This document shows positions 1 through 10,900 of a stretch of 64,000 bases of DNA, one piece after another. Location of the stretch: positions 372,001-436,000 of the forward strand of contig JABTTQ020003039.1 of assembly GCA_016081115.2 (NCBI GenBank). The letters are read 5' to 3'. Below the pieces are notes generated by a model that was given only the letters and a program-made list of their open reading frames with translations, ran no database searches and was not told the origin of the DNA. The position numbers and the translations under genes were made by a program. Source of the stretch: Rehmannia glutinosa (taxonomy: Eukaryota > Streptophyta > Magnoliopsida > Lamiales > Orobanchaceae). Each line of letters starts with the position of its first letter. Position 1 is the first letter of the stretch.

Positions 1-430
1 TTAAAAATTAAAATTATCATTTTCCGAGTTGAGAAAAAAAATACTTGTTTTATAATATTCATTCAAAAAAGAAAAAACAAAGAGTTTGAGACATTTTGTT
101 TACATATATCCTCTAATTATATGACACAACTTATTTTTCTTCCACACCCTATCCTCTTTTTTTTTTTCCCAATTGCAAAAGTCCCACAACACCATTTAAT
201 GTAATTGAGCCATCTGTATACAACTTGTAATAAATCCTCTCTGTCTAGATTTTACCCATATATGCCTCCCTAATTTTACCTTTTAATTGACTGCACTTCT
301 CTTCATCCTTTTATCTCCATTGGACTCTTTTCACACCTTTTTATCTCCTCTAAATTTCTCCTCTGTTACTTTTCTTTGCCATCCTCATCTCCCTATCTAC
401 AAGACTTGGCTTCTTCTAAACATATAAGCT

Positions 431-438
431 TATAAAAT
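431..438 (+). promoter_or_regulatory. Candidate TATA box of the HD-Zip IV gene
   Basis: TATAAAAT lies downstream of a pyrimidine-rich stretch (about 290-420) typical of plant core promoters. Transcription would start near 460. I found no exact L1 box (TAAATGYA), the element often found in promoters of this family, between 1 and 1926. The placement is inferred from position only. Confidence 0.4.
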
Positions 439-1926
439 CCCACAAATTCTTTTTGCTTCCTCCTTAAAATGTTGGGCGAATTCAAGGAAGTCCAATTATA
501 GACCTCAACCTAGAAGTTTAAGGTTGCTAAAAATCTTTCATTTAAGTTATTTTCTTCTTTTTTTATTTGTGCATTCAGTGTTACTTCTTCTTGCAAACAT
601 ACATTCACTTCAATGCTCATACACATTTATAAACACAAAATAACACATGCATATAAATTTAGTCCTGACGGATTTTGGTCGTTTCCATAACAAAAATAAT
701 TTTTAACATTGTTTCTCAAAAACATGGTTTTTAGCCATTTTGAGATCAATTGCCCATGTTGAACTTTTTTTTTCATTCTCGGGATCGGAATTTTTTGGGA
801 CTTGGAATCATTATCAGGATCAAGACTCATTTCTCGATACCGAAAAATGTACAACATCAATTTTCTGAAAAATGACCAAATACCTTACTAAAGAATACAA
901 AGAGTGTATCACCATCATTTTTTCAGTCAAAATGGCTCAAAACATATTTTTTTTTAAAAAAAAACATGTAGCTATTTTAATATTCGCAAAATATAAATGG
1001 CCAATTTGGCCTATTACCACATATAAATTTTGATACAAGTTTATTTTTGTCTTGCTGCGTAAACTCATGTGACAAAAGTGCATTTTGGCAATTTTTAACA
1101 CTAGATGCACATATATATTATATTTTGTATGAATTATATATGTGTGTGTGATTTTATTCTTCGTTCAACGGAAGTATGCGTATATGTTTATATTTCAAAT
1201 TATATTCTTGAAAAACGAAGTCATTTTTATGCGTTAAAATTCGGTAGAAAACTGCATGCTTTTTTGCAACAATTCCTTACTAAAAAACAAAGGATAAACT
1301 TACATAAACTAAAAAGAAAAAAAAAAACATAGAATGAAATTCAGTGGAATAAAAGACATGTTCCAACAGAAAAATACTTAAACATGCCTTTTTTTGTTTC
1401 TTGTCATAATTTATGCCAAATAACTTTTTCCACTTTAGCATAAATAAATTTTTTAAACACAACAAATCACTGAAAGAAAAAATGTCAAGGTTGCCATTGT
1501 ATTCACTTGTATCCATTTATATATGCAAAACTTGTGTGAGAAAGTTTCATGGACTTAAAGTTCGTGAGTCGGAGTCTTTACAAAACTTTTATATTTGTTT
1601 TTCTTTTAGTGTTTATATTTGTTTTACTATGATTTATTTTTTACTCGATTCTCTTAAGGATTATAAATTTTTTTATGGTTTTTTTAGAGTTTATTTTTTG
1701 TTATTTGGTTTATATTTTAGGGTTCATCTTATTTTTATTTATTGAATTCATTATAATTTATTTATTTTGGGATTCCGGAACTGTCTCACATGATACTTAC
1801 TCATTTTTTTTTATACCTAGCCTCAAGCCACATATATGCATGTTGTAAATCTTATTGTTTTATCATTGATGATTGTGTACTCGAAAAAAATGAGACATAA
1901 TTCACTATGTTACGTTACAGGGAAAG
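439..1926 (+). other. Probable 5' UTR with a leader intron (HD-Zip IV gene)
   Basis: This stretch is AT-rich with no convincing coding frame. A good acceptor (TTACAG, ending at 1920) sits six bases before the start codon. A possible donor (AAG|GTTGCT) lies at 523, so a leader intron of about 1.4 kb is likely; leader introns are common in HD-Zip IV genes. The donor is a guess and the acceptor is better supported. The short ORFs here look like chance frames. Confidence 0.45.
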
Positions 1927-4900
1927 ATGGACAAAGAACAGGTTTTCAATAAGAATTCAAACATGTCTGATGGCGATGAGAGCACAAGGAATGGAGAAAG
2001 TGATGTCAATTCTGATAGCGATTATAACATAAACGTTACTTCCGTGGATAGATCATCACAACCTAAGAGAAAGAGATCATACCATCGCCACACTCCACTG
2101 CAGATCCAAGAACTGGAAGCGTAAGTTTCTATTAATAGATTAATATAAATAAATAAATAAAAATTAGTGTTTGCATATCGTGGTCTCAAAAGTTGAGATT
2201 CGTCGTCCATAAATGACAACATGCACTTGTCAAGTGGGGAAGTGAGGATTTTTTTCTGCAGACTTTTTTTTAATCTGCTTTTCGTTTTATTCTGTCTGTC
2301 ATTTGTACTTTTCCCATCTTATAGGTGGTGAATTTAAGAACTTTTCTGTATTTCATAGAGCTGCCAAATGGTCCGACCGGTCCATCATGCGAATGCAGAA
2401 ATTGGGCTGGGCAGGACCACCATTTTCCTTGATCCGGCTCAGCCCAAACCATATTTTTAAGCCTAAAATGTGTTAAACCACTCGGGCTTCAGGTTTCAGG
2501 CCATTTCGGCCGGACCAAAGTAAACTCGATTCTTTTCTTCCAAAAAAAGAAAAACCTAGCCCATCTCTATATCGGACTGGCTGGATCGGCCTATCGACCC
2601 GTGTCAATTTTATTATTTTATATACTCCTAAATAGTATAGCCACTCCACACACAAAACTGCAAAAATGGTGTTGTAACCTAGGGAGTGTCGAAATTGGTT
2701 TTATTCTTTTTCAAATTTTTAGTTTGGTGCTATAAGTTTCACAGTTGCTCAATTTTAATTCTATTTTCACTGAAATGTTGCAAAACCTTCGAAAATGCGT
2801 GATTTGCACGTGATTCCCTAAATTCAGGATTTTATTTATTTACAGCTATTTGTGGTTGGCATGACAAACATAACACACCCCTAAATTACAGTACAAATTT
2901 TGCAATTTTGTCCAATTCCACCCCTACTCAAACATTAACTGTTACATGCAATTGTTTAAAAACAAGAATATAATGCCCCTCAATTTAAAAAGAAAAAAGA
3001 AGTCTTCCTTCCATCCCTGCATTGCATGACTAATATAAAACTCGTGACAAATATTGTCACTTTGATTCTTTATTTTTATTTCTTTTAAGTGTGTACAATT
3101 TCCATTCCTATGATTGTAGGGTTTTCAAGGAGTGTCCGCACCCTGATGAGAGACAAAGAAAAGAACTTAGTCGTGAACTCGGCATGGAACCATTGCAAGT
3201 TAAATTTTGGTTCCAAAACAAGCGCACGCAGATGAAGGTATCTTATACACCATTTACTATGTTTCATAGAAAACATTGCTATAAAAATATCTTAACCATT
3301 TTGATAAATACTAATTTTTCCAGTGATCAAATTATATATTTACAGACACAGCACGAACACACAGAGAACACCCAACTTCGGATGGAGAATGAAAAACTTC
3401 GTGCCGAAAATATGAGGTTTAGAGAAGTGCTTAGCAATGCTTCTTGCCTTAATTGTGGTGGGCCCACTCCTATGCGAGAATCATTATCCTTTCATGAACA
3501 ACAATTAAAGATAGAGAATGCTCGCTTACGAGATGAGGTATAATATATGGTAGATTATTAGCTATTTATGTTAAGGATACTCTAACGTTTAGACTAATTA
3601 CAGAAAACTCCACTTATTTTTCAAAATTATGTATACCCCTCTGAATAACCTCTATTGATGATTAGAGCTGTAAAACGGGCTGGTAGGGCGGGGCAGTCCG
3701 CAGGCCGACAAATACCCGCTAATCGGCGGCGACGGGGCGGGCGGCTCACCCAAAAAATAAAAAATAAAACAATTTTTTTTGCATATTATTAATTTTAATG
3801 AGTTAAATATAATAACGGATGACAGATATATATTTTAGAAAAAAATATTATATACACTTTTGTAAGAGATAAAAATATAAAATATTAATTACACTATTTT
3901 TTTCTCCTACTTCTTCTTATTTCTTCTTATCTCTTTCCTTTTTGTTTCTGAGCCCCCCAGCCTGCCCCACCAAACCCGTGTCGGGCTAGCCCGTTTAGAG
4001 GCGAGCCACTATACACTTAGGGGAGGGGCGGGCCAGCCCGATGGGCCTGGCCCATTTTAACAGCTTTACTGATGATGCGTAATTGGTTTTTTGTTTTCGT
4101 AATTAAGCAAAATCTCATGGTAATTTTTTTTAATTAATTTGTAGGGGTATTACAATATTTTGGCTAATTACAAAAAAATTCAGAACCTCTTTAAGGTTTG
4201 ATTGTGTCTTAAATTTTTTCTTTTCATAAGCAAATAAATTTCAAATCCCCCAGACATTTATAAAAAATTACAATTACCCCTTGAATTACAATAGAGTTTT
4301 TGTAATTGTCAAAACATCTGAGATCGTTTTATGTAATTAACCCAAACCAAACCCGGATGAGATCATCTATTTTAAAACTGTGTTTCATCTCATATCCACC
4401 GCACAAGAGTTTGATAAGTATATAATACTTACCATATTAATTTTCAAGCATAAATTGTGGAATTTTAATATGGTAAGTGTTGTACACTTGTCAAACATCT
4501 ATACGGTATAATATGAGATGAAACACGATTTTCGAATAGAAGATCGTATCAAAATACGAAACCTCATGCGTTTTTTGTAATCATCCCTAATTTTTATGTT
4601 AATTAGTTGTTAATACTAATACTCTACCTCTCTCTCATATAGATTGATCTGATTTCTGCCATGACTTCAAAGAAAGGAAAACCCTTGACAAGCTCCACGA
4701 ACATACCATCTTCTTCTACTGCGTATTTACCTGGAAATTTCAATGGAACGTATCAAGCTGGAGATTTGGGGAGTTCAGTGAAATTTGCACAACAAAATGA
4801 ACTAGGTTCTAAGCCGATGGTCATTGAACTTGCGACTGCAGCCATGGAGGAGCTAATGAGAATAGCCCAACTAGGGGAACCATTGTGGGTGCCGAGCATG

Positions 4901-7900
4901 GATCGCAACACGGCTTCATTGAACGAAGATGAATATCTGAGGTCATTTTCACGGGTTTTTGGCCCAAAACCATGCGGGTTCAAATCAGAGGCGTCCCGTG
5001 AAACTGTTGTTGTCGCTATGAGTGCTGCAAATGTTATCGAGATCCTCATGGACGTGGTATGTCTTTGATGAATTCATTAGCATGCATAAATTAATTAACA
5101 TTTTTCTATTCAACCTCTATATATGTGACAAAAGGTTTAGTAGACGCTACTCTCAGAGAAGAATAAGAGTTGCAGTATTTATGTAGATTTGCATACAATA
5201 CACACCTACTATGTGTGATTGTGTATGAATTTGCGTATATCCATAATATATCTACGGTAGTTATCTATATGGGTATTTCTCCACGTTAGTATGGATAAAA
5301 TCTTTTCACGCATTACGCATGTAGAATGATGGAAATAGTTTTTGGATATGATAGATATTTATTTTATTTTAAAATTGAAAATGGGAGTCTTATGTAAGTG
5401 AATGAGATAGATTTAGTTGATACGAGAATATAGGCACTAACGCAAAAGAAGTTTGAACTAGTAATTTTATTTCTTGTATTTGATTTTGCTTGTCTACACA
5501 AGAATATTTCCACATCTATTTATCTTAGTCTAAGGAAGCTTCTAGTACTTGGTCTAGAGTTTTCTAATTTCATTTTGTAATTCCAATGTTTCTAGATTTT
5601 TTCTTCTATAATCTAACTTTGTAATTTTTTCTAGATTTTTCTTTTTACTCTTTGATTTGCATATACTAGAATAATCTAGAAATGTGCACCAATTTCTAAT
5701 ACTCCTCCTTGGTGCATATTTCTATGACTCCAATCATATCTCGTAGTGTCTCAAACTTTCCTTGTGATAGTGCTTTTGTAAAAATATCGGCTAGTTATTC
5801 GGTCTTGCAATGCTTGACTCAATTTCATTGTTTGCTCGCTTAGGATGAAGTGATACTTGATCATAATGTGTTTAGTTCTGTTTGTGGAACACGTGATTTT
5901 TGTCATTGCTATCGCTTGAAATTTTTTTGTAGATTTGTCTTGCAGTTATCCCATGTCTTCAAGTATGCGTTTCAACCATATTGATTGACTAGTAGTCATT
6001 GATCTTTGCTATATACTCGTTTTTTTTGATGATTGCGCGATTGTTGCTTGATTTTTGGATGCCCTAGAAAATATTCCGAACCTAATGTGAATGCATACCC
6101 CGATATGTTTTTCATGTCATCAATTGATCCCCCATCATTATGTATTGCCCATTATTTTTGAGTCGAGGCATAGATTCATACCAAATACCATAGTTCTTTA
6201 TTTTTTGCGGATATCGGAGTACTCGTTTATTTGCTCCATAATGAATTTGATTTCGGATTCGCGCATGAATCTTAATAAGAAGCTAGGTGTGTACATAATG
6301 TCGGTCGAGTTATTGTTAGATATAGGCTTGATTAGACTTTGATATTGTGAGTTACTGCCTTCGGTGAGCCATCTTCCTTCTTTAGTGCGTTACTGTTGTC
6401 AAGTGGAGTTGATACTGTCTTGCATCCTTCCACCTTGAACCTTTTAAGTAAGCTTTTTGCGTATTTCTTTTGTGAGATAAAGATACAATCTCTTCTTTGA
6501 CGTATCTCGATATCAAGAAATTAGTGCATCAAGCCCAAATCGAGTCATCTCAAATGTCTTCATCATGTCTTCTTTGAACTTCATAATCATATTCTCATTG
6601 TTTTCTGTGAAAATGAGATCATCTATGTATAAAGAGACAATAAGTGTATCTTTTGTACCTTGGGTCTTGATATATAGTAGTGTTGGCTCACTCTAGCTCC
6701 TGAATCCAAGCTCAGTGAAATAGTCGTCAATTATGTTATACCAGGCTCATAGGGTTTGTTTTAATCCAATAGTGATTTCTTTAGTTTGAGAACTTTGTCT
6801 TCTTTACGTTGTACCATGAACCTTTGAGGTTGTTTGACATAGATTTCTTCTTCAAGATAATAATTAAAGGAATGTCGACTTCACATCGAGCTAGTATACC
6901 TTCTATTGTTTACATTTGTTAATGCAATAAGTGCTCGTATCGTGTCAAGTCGGACTCTTTTGGAGCAAAAGTCTCATTGTAGTCTACGCCATAAGCTGTT
7001 GTCCTTATCCTTTGCGACAAGTTTTGCTTTGTATTTTTGTCTTGAATTACGTGGGTTAAGTTTTGTCATATTGACCCACTTAACTCCTATGGATTCTTTA
7101 CCTTGTGGAAGGTCTGTAAGCTCCTACGTCTCATTTTTCTCGATCATTTTTATTTTCTCTTCCATTGTTTTTACCCAGACTTCTTGTATAGCGTACCGAT
7201 TATAGCTATTTGGCTCCACAATCGTCAAATTGCATGTTTGATACATCTCTCGAGTGATTTGGTCTTTTTGGGTGTTGAGTCGGAGATATCTCAGATCCCT
7301 ATTTGTTGCTCGTTCTGACTTCTCTGGTGGATCGTGGCTAGTTTCTTCTTGTTCTTGAGCTAGTGTAGGAAGATTGATATTCTTCATTTCCCCTTGATTT
7401 GTCTACCAATTGTATGCAACATCTTCATCAAACATTACTTGTCCGGATGGTCGGTTTTCTTGTGCTTAAGCTATAGACTCGATAACCTTTGGATTTAGTG
7501 TTATAGCTTTAAGAATATACTTTTTTGGTCTTCTCGTCAATTTGCTTCTTTTTGTTATGGAATATGAACATAGCATATATGCACCCAAATACTCGTAGAT
7601 GCTAGCGGATGGTTTTCAACCACTCCAAGCTTCAATCAGTGTCTTGTCTTGTACAACTTTCGTTGGTCACCCGTTTAGTAGGTAAACAAAAGATCTGCCA
7701 GGGCTTCGCCACAAGGACTTTGGAAGACCTTTCTACATTAGCATAGATCTTGCGGTTTCCATTACTATTATATTCTTTTTTTTTACGAGACACCATTTTG
7801 TTATGGTACTTATCCATTGTGAGTTGATGCTCCACGCCTTCATCTTCGCAAAATTTGGTGAACCGAGTAGAAGTGTATTCTTTTCCACGGTCACTCCTTA

Positions 7901-10900
7901 TTGTTGTGATTTTTGACCACTTGACTTTTCGACATAGGCCTTGAATTTCTTGAAAATATCAAATACTTGTGATTTTCACGTAGAAAATAAACCCATGTCA
8001 GTCTAGTAGTATCATCGATGAAGAGTATGAAGTACTTGTTTTGTTCATGTGAGGAGTACGCATCGGACCACAAATATTTGTATGCACTAGCCCCAATGGG
8101 TTTTTAGCTCTCAAGATTTTCCGGATGGGAAAGATTGTCGGTGTTGTTTCGAGCATGCACTCTTGAAGACTCCATCAAGCTCTTTGATTGTCGGCAAGTC
8201 ACGCACATGTTCTTCTCGATTTAGGATCTTCAATCTTTGTCGATTGAAAAGTCCGAACCTTTTATGCCATGACCAAGTATCGTACACGTGGGCCATAATT
8301 AAAGATCGTTTGCATATCTCCAATGGATGGGAAAACATCTATTTTCTCTCATTTTTAACTTTTGTAATTATGAGGATTTATCCCTTTTATCATAGATTGC
8401 GCAAAAATCTCCTCAAAATGCAAAGAGTAACTTTCTCCATCATTTGTCCCACACTAAGTAGATTTTGATCTATTGTAGGGACTAAGAGAACTTTATTAAT
8501 ATATCTCTTGCCTTTTAGACAATTTTGCCTTTGCGATTTGCCTCCATATAATCACCATTTCCAATTATTACTTTTGTACTATTTTTGTCAAGGTGACAAA
8601 AATACTTTCATTTTTAGTCATGTGGCTCCGCAACCACCGTCCATAATCTTTAGCGAGTCTCGGAATCTAGTATGTTTATATTCTCAAACTTTGTTCTTAA
8701 AGTTTGAAGTCTAGTAGTAACGTCTTTTCATTATCTTGAAACTCATCGCAACTTATCTCGTGCTTCTTTACTTGAGTTTTTGCTCCCATAATCCTTGGAA
8801 AATATTCATACGCCAAGCTCATCGAAGAGCAAGGAGTGCTTGCGAATCCTTTTGTTGATTCTCCTTAAATTCTTTCTTTTGTACCACCGATAATGTGGAA
8901 ATATAAATGCGGAAAGGTATATCCATTATTAATGATATCCTACAAATATTGAGCACAAAAATATGTCTTCATTTTGATAGACCGGAAGTCGTAGTTTTCA
9001 CCGGGAAAGATCGGAATTGGAATAGATGAGGGAAATGTGTCGGCCATGGTAACGCCCGATAATCAAATAAGGCTCTAATGTCACGAGATGGAAATAGTTT
9101 TAGGATATGATAGATATTTATTTTATAGTAAGGTTGGAAATGAGAGTCTTGTTTTAGTATGTAATCTAAGTGAAGGAAATAGATTTAGTTCATAGGAGAA
9201 TGTAGGGACTAAAGCAAAGAGAAATTTGAAGTAGTAATTTTATTTCTTGTATTTGATTTTTGCTCTTCTACACATGAAACCTCCACATCTATTTTATCTA
9301 GTCTAAAGAGGCTTCTAAGATTGTTCTAGACTTTTCTAGTCTCATTTTGTAATTCCAGTGCTTCTAGATTTTTTTCTTCTACAATTAGACTTTGTAATGT
9401 GTTTTCAAGATTTTTCTTTTACTACTACAATTGCATATATTAGAATAATCTTGAAATGTGCACCAATTTTTAATACAGAAATAAAATAAAGGGACAATTG
9501 CAAAAACTACCGATGCGGTTTGGGTTAATTTTAAAATAAATCAGGATGTTTGAAAATTACAATCTTGTTTGAGAAGTATAGCCCACTCTAACACATATTA
9601 TTGGCAGGACCTATGGTCCAATGTGTTCTCTGGTGTAGTCTCAAGAGCAAACAACTTGCAAGTCATTTCATCTGGAGTGGGTGGAAGTTTCAATGAAGCT
9701 ATACAAGTGGTATGATGAAGTTGTACTGCTCATTGCTCAATTCCTTTATTATTCATGCTTAATTTTAGATATAAACCTACCCTTGAGGTTTAGCCTAATT
9801 GCAAAATTATCTAGTAATTTTTAAAATTACAAATACCCCGTGAAATATTAAAATATACCCTCTTGAGTTTTGTATTTATTTTACGAATAGCTCCCTCAAT
9901 ATTAGGTGTTAAGAAGTCTATGTAAACAATCTTTTTTTCTTTTCAACTAATTTTAACTTTTGTGATGTAGGTGAATGCAGAGTTTCAAGTGGCTTCACCA
10001 CTAGTTCCAACTCGTGAGAGCTATTTTGTGAGGTATTGTAGGCAAGATGTGGATGGTACATGGGCTGTGGTTGATGTTTCCTTAGACCAAATGCATTCTA
10101 CTCCATTGCATATATGTCGGAGAAGACCCTCAGGTTGTATAGTGCGAGACATGCCAAATGGATACTCAAAGGTAAAGATTGTAAAACTATTACATAATGA
10201 ACAAGGGGCTTAATTGCAATTTTGGTACTATAGTTAGGGCCTAAGCAAAATTGTTCCTTTTATTTGTGGGTCTGGAAAAATTCGTACACCAATTGAGACA
10301 AATTTGGTAGAAAAATTGAATTTTCGCCATAACTTGCACATGCCGCTCATGTGGCTTCCAAAATTTGGGGACTTTTATTTCTCCAGTGATATGCTTTCAA
10401 TTTATGTCTTGTAACTAGGGGACCTGGTAGTTTTGGTACACCCAAAATTAAAAATTGGAGTACCAATTCTGGCAGTAGCACAAATAATTGTACCAAAAAT
10501 GCTAGGGGTCCCTAGTTACACTACCAAAACTGCTATTACGCTGCCGGAGACACAAAAATCCCCAGATTTTATGTGTCACGTAAGCGGAACGTGCAAATTC
10601 TAGCTAAAATTCAGTTTTCTGACATAAATCGTCCTCAATTTGCAAAAAGTTGTTAATTGATTTATCAATTTTGCCAGACCCACAAATAAAAGGACCAATT
10701 ATACTTGGGCCCTATGATTACAAGACCAAAATTACAATTAAGCCTTGACAATGCATCCATATTGCTCAAATTGTGTAATTGGAATATTTCTTACACGCTG
10801 TTTTGGCACATCTTATATCTGTCCATAGGTAACATGGGTTGAGCATGTTGAGGTTGAAGAGGGAGGTGCTCAAAGCATATACAAGCCTCTAATAAAGGCT

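Larger units (their letters stand above)
5330..9477 (-). mobile_element. Old full-length Ty1/Copia retrotransposon inside HD-Zip intron 4
   Basis: Similar direct repeats at 5330-5702 and 9089-9477 bound an inverted (- strand) Copia interior. The + strand LTR form starts TGGAAATAG, and copy 2 ends TACA. Next to the lower LTR is a polypurine tract on the - strand (complement of CTCCTCCTTGG). Next to the upper LTR is a decayed tRNA primer site (complement of GGCTCTAATGTCA). The two LTRs differ at many positions and have indels, and no exact target duplication remains, so the insertion is old. It lies opposite to the host gene and leaves the splice sites of intron 4 intact. Confidence 0.85.

Noticed and set aside
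1105..1745. Two + strand frames of 75 and 110 codons upstream of the HD-Zip gene
   Set aside because: Low-complexity Phe/Tyr/Ile-rich translations of AT-rich leader intron, with no family features.
6091..8714. Several + strand frames of 60-100 codons in HD-Zip intron 4
   Set aside because: They are antisense shadows of the - strand Copia gag-pol interior.
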